Source: Thaumarchaeota archaeon CSP1-1 (GTDB lineage: Archaea > Thermoproteota > Nitrososphaeria > Nitrososphaerales > Nitrosopumilaceae). From it: 64,000 bases of DNA. Location: positions 1 to 64,000 of the forward strand of contig LDXL01000007.1 in the NCBI GenBank assembly GCA_001443365.1, read 5' to 3'. Of this stretch, positions 8,415-16,847 are shown piece by piece. How positions within the stretch are numbered: the stretch's first letter is position 1; every line of letters starts with the position of its first letter. The position numbers and the translations under genes are program-made. The notes beneath the pieces are model-generated. The model saw only the letters and a program-made list of their open reading frames with translations, made no database searches and was not told where the DNA came from.

Positions 8415-9344
8415 ATGAAAATGATTAACAATCAAAAAATTACAAGTGCATGGAAAAAGAATCTAAATAAAATCTTAAACAAAAGTTCTGACACAAAAGA
8501 TAATCAATTATTATTCCAATCAATCAATACTGGAAAAAACCTTGAATTACAAGAATGTCTTTTTGATGATTTATTACCAATTTCTCTCTCCTCATCACCA
8601 ATTTCAAGTATTGGAAGTATCGATAATGTTTGGATTGCGTGTTCAATGCTATCAAGAGTATCAGATACCACAAACAACTTGGTTGTATTAGAAAAAGAAT
8701 ATCCTTTAGGAATAATAGGTGCAAGAGAAATTTTGCGTGGACTTCTCAAAAACCCTACACCTTACTATTTTCATGATATTTTAGCCCAAGAAATAATGAA
8801 CAGAAGGTTTTATCTTGATACTAGAAACGCTAGACTTGATAAACTACTTGAACAAATGCATAAGACAAAAAATGAATTTACTATATTACAAAATACTAAA
8901 CATAGTTTCTCTGCAGTTTCCATTAGAGAAATTCTTGAAATTGGTGCGCTTTGTAAAACTGATTTCCAAGCTTCTGATTTAGCTGACCCAAAAATCAAAA
9001 TTTTCAGACGAGATGATACTGTTGAAGATATAATAAAATCATTGATACATGATAATACCGAAGTCTTAGTACTAGAAAATGAATCTTTATTCATTGATCC
9101 TATGGCAATTATTGAAAAAATTGCTGGAGATTTAAACTACCTAAAAGATTGTAATAACTTTTTAGATTTGAATGCTAGTATTTTCAAACTTCAACAACCC
9201 AAATTAATTCCTGAAAAATTATCACTCTCTGAAATTTGTCAAACCATGCTTTACATGAAACATCCCTACATAATGACATCAAACAAATTGTTGACACCTA
9301 GAAATATACTAGAAATTTTGAGTAAGGATTTGAAAATTGAATGA
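8415..9344 (+). CDS. CBS-domain-like protein, partner of membrane protease
   Basis: The 309-residue protein shows four successive segments with the beta-alpha-beta pattern of CBS motifs, roughly residues 55-108, 112-170, 185-235 and 255-305; the clearest is the first, with DNVWIACSMLSRV then LVVLEKEYPLGIIGAREILR. CBS pairs usually bind adenosyl ligands and regulate a partner. The similarity is weak and partly inferred. No signal peptide is seen, so the protein is cytosolic. An ATG two codons in (8421) is an alternative start. Its stop overlaps the start of the metalloprotease gene by 4 bases, so the two are translationally coupled. It is controlled by the shared palindromic element. Confidence 0.55.
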   Translation: MKMINNQKITSAWKKNLNKILNKSSDTKDNQLLFQSINTGKNLELQECLFDDLLPISLSSSPISSIGSIDNVWIACSMLSRVSDTTNNLVVLEKEYPLGIIGAREILRGLLKNPTPYYFHDILAQEIMNRRFYLDTRNARLDKLLEQMHKTKNEFTILQNTKHSFSAVSIREILEIGALCKTDFQASDLADPKIKIFRRDDTVEDIIKSLIHDNTEVLVLENESLFIDPMAIIEKIAGDLNYLKDCNNFLDLNASIFKLQQPKLIPEKLSLSEICQTMLYMKHPYIMTSNKLLTPRNILEILSKDLKIE

Positions 9345-10312
9345 AAGAGATTAGCAGATTAAAATCACATGTAGATATAATGAAAAAAGAACTTGATTAC
9401 ACTACCAAACAGATCAAACTTTTAGAAAAAAATCGAAAAGTTTCTGAGTGGGAGAAAATTGATCATATTAATGGAAAATCAATTGATGAGTTAAAACATC
9501 AAGAAAAGAATCTATCTCAAGAGATTACTCAAATTCAAAAAGAAATTAAAAAATCACAATCAAAAACCTTGATAATTACCGAATTATCTCTTCTGCCAGT
9601 AGTTGTTTTACTTATTTTAATTTCAGGTTTAGGAAACTCTATTATGGATTTTACAAATGATGAGACTACATCATTTAAGACAAGGCATTTAATTGAGAAT
9701 CTAAGAGGCGATACTGTAGATACATGGAAGTCATGGAGGCTGGTTGGTACTACACTAAACGTAAATGTTCTAAATGCTAAAGGATTATCAGAAAATAGAA
9801 TTGATGTAATAAAAAATGCAATAACTTCAGAAGAATCACTTGAAATTGATGATTCACTCACTCATAAAGGTCCTAAGGGATTTAGCTCAACATACTTTAC
9901 AGGATGGGCAGGTGCACTGAAGAATATAGCATCAAAAGATACGTTATACAATATCCCTACTGACTTTAATGTAATCACCTCAAATGGTGGAGAAGGAGAT
10001 GTAATAATTACTCTTTCAAATCTGAGAGATGGGGACGGTTATACGGGCTATACAAAATCAGTAGTTGATGGAAACGAAATTCTAAAGTCATTCATTACAA
10101 TTTATGATGTAACTAACTTAACTGATGAACAATTAGGTACTATTCTTAGACATGAATTTGGTCATGCACTTGGTCTTGGACACTCTACTGCTCCAGAAGA
10201 TCTAATGGCGCCGAATATTGATATGACAGTCCCTTATATTTCTGAATGCAATACCAATGCAATTAGAGATTTGTATAATGGGATACAAGGAAGTACAGTT
10301 TGTGAAAAATAG
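9341..10312 (+). CDS. Membrane-tethered metzincin (matrixin-like) metalloprotease
   Basis: The 323-residue protein has three parts: an N-terminal charged coiled coil (about residues 1-75), one membrane helix (about 80-100, LSLLPVVVLLILISGLG) and a C-terminal protease domain. The zinc site HEFGHALGLGH matches HExxHxxGxxH, and the following DLMAP supplies the Met-turn expected of metzincins such as matrixins. With the basic coiled coil inside, the catalytic domain should face outside the cell. It overlaps the CBS-like gene by 4 bases, which suggests that an intracellular sensor and an external protease work together. Substrate is unknown; the surface proteins upstream are candidates. Confidence 0.8.
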   Translation: MKEISRLKSHVDIMKKELDYTTKQIKLLEKNRKVSEWEKIDHINGKSIDELKHQEKNLSQEITQIQKEIKKSQSKTLIITELSLLPVVVLLILISGLGNSIMDFTNDETTSFKTRHLIENLRGDTVDTWKSWRLVGTTLNVNVLNAKGLSENRIDVIKNAITSEESLEIDDSLTHKGPKGFSSTYFTGWAGALKNIASKDTLYNIPTDFNVITSNGGEGDVIITLSNLRDGDGYTGYTKSVVDGNEILKSFITIYDVTNLTDEQLGTILRHEFGHALGLGHSTAPEDLMAPNIDMTVPYISECNTNAIRDLYNGIQGSTVCEK

Positions 10313-10322
10313 ATTTTGTAAA

Positions 10323-11252
10323 TTAAAATCCTTTTTCGTTTAAAATCAATCCTAATAATGCTGCTCGAGTATACATTCCGTATTCGGCTTGTTTAAAATA
10401 TTTTGCTTGTTTAGTATTATCTACTTCTGCTGAAATCTCGTCTAATCTTGGCAATGGATGTAAAATTATAGCGTCATCTTTCATTTTCTTAGTAATGTCC
10501 AGGCCAATTACATAACTTCCTTTAACCTTGATGTATTCTTCTTCATCTGGAAATCGTTCCTTTTGAATTCTAGTTACATATACCACATCTAGATCGTCTA
10601 TATACTCCTCAAGATCTGTTGATTCTGTAAATGAAAATCTTTTTTTGATTTCATAAGTTGAATCGGTTCTAATTTTGAGTGATTCAGGAGAGATTAAATG
10701 AACATCTACATCATAGTAACTTAATGCGGATAACAAAGAGTAGACGGTTCTTCCATATTTTAGATCGCCTACAATGCCGATTTTAAGACCATCAATCTTA
10801 TTCTTCTCTTTTTTTATTGTAAAAAGATCTTGAATGGCCTGAGTTGGATGTTCTTCTGTTCCACTCCCTCCATTAATGACAGATTTCTCCGAGATTTCTG
10901 CTGCAAATCTGCTAGAACCATCTAGAGGATGTCTCAGAACTAATACATCAGAATAAATCGACATTATCCTAACAGTATCAGCTAAACTTTCACCCTTCTG
11001 GGTCGAAGATGAAGATATATTAGATATTCCAATTGATGTTCCCCCAATTGATGCGATTGCAGCTTCAAAACTTAAGCGTGTTCTAGTACTTGGCTCGTAA
11101 AATAAATAACCTAATGTTTTACCACGACCAATTTCACGTCTATCGTTGGGTTTGAGTTTGATGATTTTATTTGTAGCATCGAAAATTGACTCTAGTTTTT
11201 GTTTATCAAAATCTCGTACAGATATAATGTCTTTTTGAAAAAACTCGTTCAT
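10323..11252 (-). CDS. pyrB: Aspartate carbamoyltransferase catalytic chain
   Basis: PyrB joins carbamoyl phosphate and aspartate in pyrimidine synthesis. The carbamoyl-phosphate loop STRTRLSFEAA, the HPTQAIQDLFTI segment, DLKYGRTVYSL and the HPLPR aspartate-binding motif are all present. I prefer the ATG at 11252 (309 residues) to the upstream ATG at 11264, because a TATA-like box then falls 27 bases upstream and the length fits the family. The regulatory subunit gene pyrI is divergent, separated by only 41 bases, and the two promoters overlap. In many archaea pyrB and pyrI are co-directional, so this back-to-back arrangement is of note. Confidence 0.95.
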   Translation of the reverse strand: MNEFFQKDIISVRDFDKQKLESIFDATNKIIKLKPNDRREIGRGKTLGYLFYEPSTRTRLSFEAAIASIGGTSIGISNISSSSTQKGESLADTVRIMSIYSDVLVLRHPLDGSSRFAAEISEKSVINGGSGTEEHPTQAIQDLFTIKKEKNKIDGLKIGIVGDLKYGRTVYSLLSALSYYDVDVHLISPESLKIRTDSTYEIKKRFSFTESTDLEEYIDDLDVVYVTRIQKERFPDEEEYIKVKGSYVIGLDITKKMKDDAIILHPLPRLDEISAEVDNTKQAKYFKQAEYGMYTRAALLGLILNEKGF

Positions 11253-11261
11253 ACTTTGAAT

Positions 11262-11283
11262 CATATATACAGGTGCATATACA
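11262..11283. promoter_or_regulatory. Overlapping divergent pyrB/pyrI promoters
   Basis: CATATATA at 11262-11269 on the plus strand is about 28 bases before the pyrI ATG at 11294. TGTATATGC on the minus strand (11275-11283) is about 27 bases before the pyrB ATG at 11252. Each gene's TATA box lies within a few bases of the other, so the initiation complexes would compete or be co-ordinated. Confidence 0.55.
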
Positions 11284-11293
11284 AAGTATTCTG

Positions 11294-11755
11294 ATGCAGG
11301 AATCGGACCTTATCGTTCGTCGTATCAAAGATGGAACTGTTATTGACCATATTGATCAAGGAAGAGGCCTTAGAGTCCTAGAAGCCTTAGAAATTGATGG
11401 TAGGGAGGGTAATGTCATTACAATTGCACTTAATGTGCCTAGTGGTAAATCAAAGAAAAAAGACATAATCAAAGTAGAAAATAGGTATCTAGAAGATGAT
11501 GATACCAACAAACTTGCAGTAATTGCCCCAAATTCTACCGTAAATATTATCAAAAATTACAAATTAGTTGAAAAACGACGTGTGTCACTACCAAACGAAA
11601 TAGAAAGAATCTTCAGATGTTCAAATCCTGATTGCGTTACAAATAGCTCTGAACATATTGAATCTACTATGGATGTAATTGACAAATCAGGTCTTGTGTT
11701 AAAATGTAGATATTGTAGTAGAATTTTAGATGTTAACAAACTAAAATATTATTAG
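11294..11755 (+). CDS. pyrI: Aspartate carbamoyltransferase regulatory chain
   Basis: PyrI binds nucleotide effectors and holds the catalytic trimers together. The first part (VRRIKDGTVIDHI, then GRGLRVLEAL) is the allosteric domain. The C-terminal zinc domain has four cysteines in the classic spacing: CSNPDC (C-x4-C) and, about 22 residues on, CRYC (C-x2-C). I choose the ATG at 11294, giving 153 residues, the usual size, over the GTG at 11273; the TATA spacing agrees. It is transcribed divergently from pyrB. Confidence 0.95.
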   Translation: MQESDLIVRRIKDGTVIDHIDQGRGLRVLEALEIDGREGNVITIALNVPSGKSKKKDIIKVENRYLEDDDTNKLAVIAPNSTVNIIKNYKLVEKRRVSLPNEIERIFRCSNPDCVTNSSEHIESTMDVIDKSGLVLKCRYCSRILDVNKLKYY

Positions 11756-11804
11756 CATATTTTAAATAAGTTTGCAGAAAATTTAAAAGAGAAATTATAA
11801 TGTA

Positions 11805-12113
11805 TTATTGTCCTAAGATGATAAACATCATAACTATACCATAGATAGCAATGGATTCGACCATTCCTATGAAGATGAATACTTTAGACTGTAGAGCAGG
11901 ATTCTCACTAATTACTGCAAGACCTGCAGAGCCAACATAACCTAAGCCAACTCCTGCACCACCTGCTGCAACACCAAATGCTATTCCTGCACCAATCAAC
12001 TTTGAACCATCAGCAGAACCTCCACCAGATTCTTCTTGTGCATATGCAACACCAATTAGGCCAGAAATAGAAATAATCATTGTTGTCAAAAGTAAAAGAT
12101 TAACAGGTTTCAT
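11805..12113 (-). CDS. atpK: A-type ATP synthase proteolipid (rotor c/K) subunit
   Basis: The 102-residue protein has an N-terminal hydrophobic segment ending in AYAQ, which looks like a cleavable signal peptide, followed by a Gly/Ser linker and two membrane helices. The first is Gly/Ala-rich (GIAFGVAAGGAGVGLGYVG) and the second carries the ion-binding glutamate in GMVESIAIYG. The hairpin forms the membrane rotor ring. It is the last gene of the leftward ATP synthase cluster. A strong Shine-Dalgarno sequence and a TATA-like sequence lie just upstream, so it could be made in excess of the other subunits, as ring stoichiometry requires. Confidence 0.92.
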   Translation of the reverse strand: MKPVNLLLLTTMIISISGLIGVAYAQEESGGGSADGSKLIGAGIAFGVAAGGAGVGLGYVGSAGLAVISENPALQSKVFIFIGMVESIAIYGIVMMFIILGQ

Positions 12114-12123
12114 TGACGAGTAA

Positions 12124-12130
12124 TCCTCCT
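12124..12130 (-). promoter_or_regulatory. Strong Shine-Dalgarno site of atpK
   Basis: The minus strand reads AGGAGGA about 10 bases before the atpK ATG at 12113. Such a strong site is unusual among the mostly leaderless genes here. A TATA-like TTTAAATA at about 12142-12149 lies just upstream, so atpK may also have its own transcript; if that starts at the usual distance it would exclude the Shine-Dalgarno site, so the two readings compete. Confidence 0.5.
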
Positions 12131-12166
12131 AAGGTTCCATATTTAAATCATGATGTGTTTTGAAAT

Positions 12167-12298
12167 TCAAATTTGATCTAAAGTTTTCTTTTTGAAAGAA
12201 CTTAGATTATTTTTTATCGTATTTTCAAAATTAGTATAATCTTGCTCTAAAACTTTTTTTGAATTTTCTAATAATTTTTTTATTTCGTCTTTTCCCAT
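12167..12298 (-). CDS. Small coiled-coil protein inside the ATP synthase operon
   Basis: This 43-residue ORF starts with an ATG one base after the atpD stop codon and ends 53 bases before atpK. The sequence (MGKDEIKKLLENSKK to LSSFKKKTLDQI) is charged, helical and without a membrane segment. The tight coupling to atpD and similar composition to the neighbours suggest it is translated. It may be a small accessory or peripheral-stalk element such as an H-like subunit, but this is inference; no motif proves it. Confidence 0.5.
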   Translation of the reverse strand: MGKDEIKKLLENSKKVLEQDYTNFENTIKNNLSSFKKKTLDQI

Positions 12299-12299
12299 T

Positions 12300-12932
12300 T
12301 TACTTTCTCTTCTCAATTGCTGCTTTGACTTTTTTTAATCTTACGAATTCTTCTCGTTCTCTTTCCTCCAAAGTAGCTAAAATATATTTTATTCGGGAAT
12401 GATATTGAGGGATAATTACATTTTCTAAGGCATTTAACAACTTTTGAGTTTTTTCCAAAGCCTTTGCCAAACTAAATATTGAATTTTCATATTCTGCAGC
12501 CTTGCAAATTTTTGGAAGCATAGCTTTGATTTGTTTTGCTGCTCTATCAATTGAGGAATTTGTATCGGCAAATCCATAAGGCATTGATTTGGTATCCTTT
12601 TCGGTTACATTGAGTGCTGGAATTTTTACATCAACTACTCGCTTGATGTTAACATCTACTTCCATAACTGCAGGAACAGATTGTGCAACAGAATCAACTG
12701 TATTAGTTCCTAGTGTAAGATAGGCTTCGTTTACAGATTTATACACGTCTTGGAGTGGTTCCCAAATTCCTCCACGTGCCTTTGTAGCTTCTGTTATCAT
12801 TTCTTCAATATTTTTTAGCAAAACTTTTCGTTTATCATCGAGGATGTTTCTGACCATTGTAGCTACTTGACTTGATCGTTTGTATTTTAGAAGCTCAATC
12901 TTAGTTGCAGCAACGTTTTGTCCAAATGACAT
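12300..12932 (-). CDS. atpD: A-type ATP synthase subunit D (central stalk)
   Basis: The 210-residue, mostly helical protein has the subunit D signature: an N-terminal helix with ATKIELLKYKRS and a C-terminal helix with LNALENVIIPQYHSRIKYIL and LEEREREEFVRLKKVK. The two long helices form the antiparallel coiled coil that rotates inside the A3B3 head. It follows atpB with a 6-base gap and is followed by the small coiled-coil ORF. Confidence 0.93.
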   Translation of the reverse strand: MSFGQNVAATKIELLKYKRSSQVATMVRNILDDKRKVLLKNIEEMITEATKARGGIWEPLQDVYKSVNEAYLTLGTNTVDSVAQSVPAVMEVDVNIKRVVDVKIPALNVTEKDTKSMPYGFADTNSSIDRAAKQIKAMLPKICKAAEYENSIFSLAKALEKTQKLLNALENVIIPQYHSRIKYILATLEEREREEFVRLKKVKAAIEKRK

Positions 12933-12938
12933 TAGCTG

Positions 12939-14324
12939 TTACCTTTCCTTGTAGTATTGATCAATAAACTTGTCTTTGACTTTAGTAAGTTCGTTTTTAG
13001 GCAAAAGAGAAACAGCATCCCATTGTAATGCTAGTGTTTCTTCTATTGTCCTGTTTTCATCAAGATCTTGAGATAAGAATTTTTTCTCAAAATCATCACC
13101 GAATTCAAGATATTTGAGATCAACTCCAGTAAGTCCAGCTTTACCTACAATTCCTGCAAGAGCACGTACTTCTTGTGCTCTAGAGTATGCGTCATAATTT
13201 TGGTTTGAAATTTCCTGATGATCAGCTCTTGTTTTTCCTTCGCCAATTCCGTCTTTCATAATTCTACTAAGACTCATCAAGATGTTTACAGGTGGATAAA
13301 TTCCTTGTCTAAACAAATCTCTACCTAGTACAATTTGACCTTCTGTAATGTAACCAGTAAGATCAGGAATTGGATGGGTAATGTCATCTGATGGCATTGA
13401 TAAAATTGGCATTTGTGTAACACTGCCTTTCTTTCCTTGTAATCTGCCTGCTCTTTCATAGATAGTTGAAAGGTCTGTATACAAATAACCAGGATATCCT
13501 TTTCTACCTGGAACTTCCTCTCGTGCTGCACTAATCTCTCGTAGTGCTTCAGCATAATTTGTCATATCAGTAAGTATTACAAGAACATGCATTCCTAAAT
13601 CATATGCAAGATATTCTGCTGCAGTGAGTGCAACTCGAGGAGTGATAATTCTTTCAATTGCAGGGTCATCTGCAAGATTTAAGAACAAAACACTTCTTTT
13701 TAGGGCGCCAGATTCTTCAAGACTTCTCCTGAAATATTCTGATTCACTGTATTGCACGCCAATGGCTGCAAAAACTACTGCAAATTCATCACTAGTTCCT
13801 ACTACAGATGCCTGACGGGCAATTTGTGCGGCAAGAATGTTATGTGACATACCAGAACCTGAAAAGATTGGAAGTTTCTGACCCCTTACAAGAGTCAACA
13901 TTCCATCAATTACTGAAACTCCTGTTTGAATAAAGTCACGAGGATATTCTCGTTGTTCTGGATTCATTGGTTCTCCATTAATGTCTAAGAATTTGTCAGC
14001 AATTGGATCTGGAAGTCCATCTTTTGGTTTTCCTAATCCATCAAATACTCTACCAAGTAGTTGTTCTGAAACTGGCAGATCCATTACTTTTCCTACAAAT
14101 TTAGCTTGAGTTCCAGCAATAGATAATCCAGTTGTTCCCTCAAAGACCTGGACAATAGCTTTACCGTTACCTACCTCAAGAACTTTACCTAATCTTTTTT
14201 CGCCATCAGACGTTTGGATTTCAACAAGTTCATCAAATGCAGCATTTTCTACATCATCAACAATTACAAGTGGACCTTTAATCTCTGCAATCTTATTGTA
14301 TTGAACTCCACCTTGCTTACTCAA
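12939..14324 (-). CDS. atpB: A-type ATP synthase subunit B (regulatory)
   Basis: The 461-residue subunit alternates with subunit A in the head. It has the family features [16 protein letters not shown] at the N-terminus, a degenerate nucleotide loop (GSGMSHN in place of a Walker A), and the [21 protein letters not shown] segment. It is non-catalytic. Its start overlaps the atpA stop by 4 bases, so translation is coupled. Confidence 0.96.
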   Translation of the reverse strand: MSKQGGVQYNKIAEIKGPLVIVDDVENAAFDELVEIQTSDGEKRLGKVLEVGNGKAIVQVFEGTTGLSIAGTQAKFVGKVMDLPVSEQLLGRVFDGLGKPKDGLPDPIADKFLDINGEPMNPEQREYPRDFIQTGVSVIDGMLTLVRGQKLPIFSGSGMSHNILAAQIARQASVVGTSDEFAVVFAAIGVQYSESEYFRRSLEESGALKRSVLFLNLADDPAIERIITPRVALTAAEYLAYDLGMHVLVILTDMTNYAEALREISAAREEVPGRKGYPGYLYTDLSTIYERAGRLQGKKGSVTQMPILSMPSDDITHPIPDLTGYITEGQIVLGRDLFRQGIYPPVNILMSLSRIMKDGIGEGKTRADHQEISNQNYDAYSRAQEVRALAGIVGKAGLTGVDLKYLEFGDDFEKKFLSQDLDENRTIEETLALQWDAVSLLPKNELTKVKDKFIDQYYKER

Positions 14325-16099
14325 TTTGAAACTTTAACTCCAGTAATACTTTTGAATTGTTCTCTCATGATTTGTCCTATTTGATCTAATTTATCCATCT
14401 CATTGTCCTTAACTTCCATCCTTGCTTTTAGTATAGAACCAATTACTGACATTGCACGAATATCAACAAGTGATGCACCATCCTTTAATGCCTGTTGTCC
14501 ATCTTTGTAAAAGTCAACTAGTAATTTCATTAATTTGAATTGTTTTTCTGGGCTACAATAAGTATCTACATCATCAAAGGAGTTTTGTTGTAAAAGTCCA
14601 ATTTTTATCATCCTAGCAACTTCAAGAATTAATTTTTCCTCATCCGGTAATGCTTCAGGACCTAATAGTCTTACAATTTCTTTTAATGTGTCTTCTCTTT
14701 GTAAAACGCTATAGGCCTCATTTCTAATGTTAAACCATTCATCACTTACGTTTTCGCTCCACCACTTTGCAATATCAGCTAGATAACCAGAGTAACTGTT
14801 CATCCAGTTAATTGAAGGATAGTGTCTTGAATAGGCAAGTTTAGCATCCAACGCCCAGAATGTTTTGATAAATCTCATTGTATGAGTTGTTACTGGTTCA
14901 GTAAAGTCTCCACCAGATGGAGAAACAGCTCCAACCAAACTTACAGAACCATCTCGTTCCGGACTTCCAAGAGCTCTCACTCGTCCTGCTCTTTCATAAA
15001 ATTCTGCTAATCTTGATGCAAGATAAGATGGATATCCTTCTTCTGCAGGCATCTCCTCTAGTCTTCCACTCATTTCTCGAAGAGCTTCTGCCCATCTGCT
15101 TGTAGAGTCGGCTACCAAAACAACGTCCATACCCATATCTCTATAATATTCAGCAATTGTAACTCCAGTGTAGATGCTCGCCTCTCTTGCTGCTACAGGC
15201 ATGTTACTAGTATTTGCAACAAGAACTGTTCTTTCCATTAATGGTTTACCAGTACGAGGATCTTTTAGTTCTGGAAATTCGACTAATACTTCGGTCATCT
15301 CATTTCCACGTTCTCCACAACCAATGTAAACTACAACTTGAGAATCTGCCCACTTTGCTATTTGGTGTAAGGTAACCGTTTTACCAGTTCCAAATGCTCC
15401 AGGAATTGAACCTGTTCCTCCCTTTGCAAGAGGGAAAAATGTATCAATTACTCGTTGGCCAGTCAATAATGGAATTGTTGGATCGTATCTTTTTTGATAA
15501 GGACGTGGTTTTCTTACAGGCCATTTGTGATACATTTTGAGAATAGTTGATTTACCGTCTTTCTCAGCAGTAGCTATTTCTGTTTCTAAATCATAATCTC
15601 CTTCACTAACAATTTTAGTAATTTTCCCACCAGTATAATCTGGAGGTACCATGATCTTATGATCAATCAAGTCAGTTTCCTTTACAGTACCAAGAATATT
15701 TCCAGCTTGTACCTTATCGCCAACATTAACGGTTGGAATGAAATGATATTTTTTAGTCATGTCAACTGGAGTGGTTGTAATTCCTCTTCCAATGAAAGAA
15801 CCTGATTTTTTAGAAAGTTCTTTTAGTGGTCTTTGAATACCGTCATAAATTTGACCAATAATACCAGGCCCAAGAAGAACACTTAGTGGATTACCAGTTC
15901 CTATTACGGGTTCTCCTGGCTTCAGACCACTTGTAGATTCATAAACTTGAATGAAAGCAACATCTCCAGTTAAACGAATTACTTCACCAATTAATTTAGC
16001 ATCTCCGACTGAAACAGTTTCATACATTTTTGCCTCAGACATACCATCTGCTCTAACTGCAGGTCCACTAACCCAAACTATTCTACCTTGTGCAACCAT
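14321..16099 (-). CDS. atpA: A-type ATP synthase subunit A (catalytic)
   Basis: The 592-residue catalytic subunit hydrolyses or makes ATP. It carries the Walker A loop GAFGTGKT near residue 235, the catalytic GERGNEM segment, the bulge region specific to A/V-type A subunits and the [17 protein letters not shown] block. It follows atpE with 1 base between the genes and overlaps atpB by 4 bases. Confidence 0.97.
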   Translation of the reverse strand: MVAQGRIVWVSGPAVRADGMSEAKMYETVSVGDAKLIGEVIRLTGDVAFIQVYESTSGLKPGEPVIGTGNPLSVLLGPGIIGQIYDGIQRPLKELSKKSGSFIGRGITTTPVDMTKKYHFIPTVNVGDKVQAGNILGTVKETDLIDHKIMVPPDYTGGKITKIVSEGDYDLETEIATAEKDGKSTILKMYHKWPVRKPRPYQKRYDPTIPLLTGQRVIDTFFPLAKGGTGSIPGAFGTGKTVTLHQIAKWADSQVVVYIGCGERGNEMTEVLVEFPELKDPRTGKPLMERTVLVANTSNMPVAAREASIYTGVTIAEYYRDMGMDVVLVADSTSRWAEALREMSGRLEEMPAEEGYPSYLASRLAEFYERAGRVRALGSPERDGSVSLVGAVSPSGGDFTEPVTTHTMRFIKTFWALDAKLAYSRHYPSINWMNSYSGYLADIAKWWSENVSDEWFNIRNEAYSVLQREDTLKEIVRLLGPEALPDEEKLILEVARMIKIGLLQQNSFDDVDTYCSPEKQFKLMKLLVDFYKDGQQALKDGASLVDIRAMSVIGSILKARMEVKDNEMDKLDQIGQIMREQFKSITGVKVSN

Positions 16100-16100
16100 A

Positions 16101-16700
16101 TCAATGACCTATTCCAAATTTTTTAGCAATATCTTTCCTAATTAAAGGCTTCATGCGATCAACTCTAGCATCAATGGTATTGTTAAAAGTCATTGTACCA
16201 TCTTTTGACTTTACTTCAACTCCGCCAAGACAATCAATTGTATCACTTGAAAATTCTGCATCAGGAAATTTTGATAATAAAGGCTGTACAATTTCTTTAT
16301 CTTTAGAATTCGTATAAACAATTACATCGGTAGTTCCAAGTGCATTGGTGGACTCTGCAAGTAAGAATGCCATTAATTTGGAATATTTATCATCACGGTT
16401 AGTAGACCTAATTTTTTCTATGGCCTTCTCAAAAACTTTTTGAACAGAATCCTCGACAAGCAAAATTTGTTTATTTCTAGATTCTAAATCTGAGCCTCCA
16501 ATTATTTGCTTCTCAATTTTTTGTGCTTCTTTTTTCCCTTCATCTATTATTCTATCATATTCCTGTTCCAGAGATGTTTGTGATTTTGATAGGATCTCTA
16601 ATGATTCTTTAAAAGATTTTTTTAGACTGGATAAATTTTCAACTTCTGTTTGATTTAGAATTTTGTCAATTGTCCTTTCTAATTTAGGGTCAGAAGTCAA
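16101..16700 (-). CDS. atpE: A-type ATP synthase subunit E (peripheral stalk)
   Basis: The 199-residue protein has a long charged N-terminal helix (about residues 1-95, rich in Glu, Lys and Gln) and a C-terminal alpha/beta domain with [20 protein letters not shown], the usual subunit E pattern. It links the head to subunit I in the membrane. It is the first gene of the leftward cluster, starts at a TTG, and has a TATA-like ATTAAAAT about 29 bases upstream. Confidence 0.9.
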   Translation of the reverse strand: MTSDPKLERTIDKILNQTEVENLSSLKKSFKESLEILSKSQTSLEQEYDRIIDEGKKEAQKIEKQIIGGSDLESRNKQILLVEDSVQKVFEKAIEKIRSTNRDDKYSKLMAFLLAESTNALGTTDVIVYTNSKDKEIVQPLLSKFPDAEFSSDTIDCLGGVEVKSKDGTMTFNNTIDARVDRMKPLIRKDIAKKFGIGH

Positions 16701-16847
16701 CGAAGGCGATTCTATTGATATCGGATTTTAATGTTTGGGAGAGATTGAAAATGATTTTGCCGATCATCCATTTTTTAATTAAGAAAATTGTTAACAAAAT
16801 TGACTCTCAGAAAGATTTTAAAACGTCTTCATGACCGTTGGTAACTA

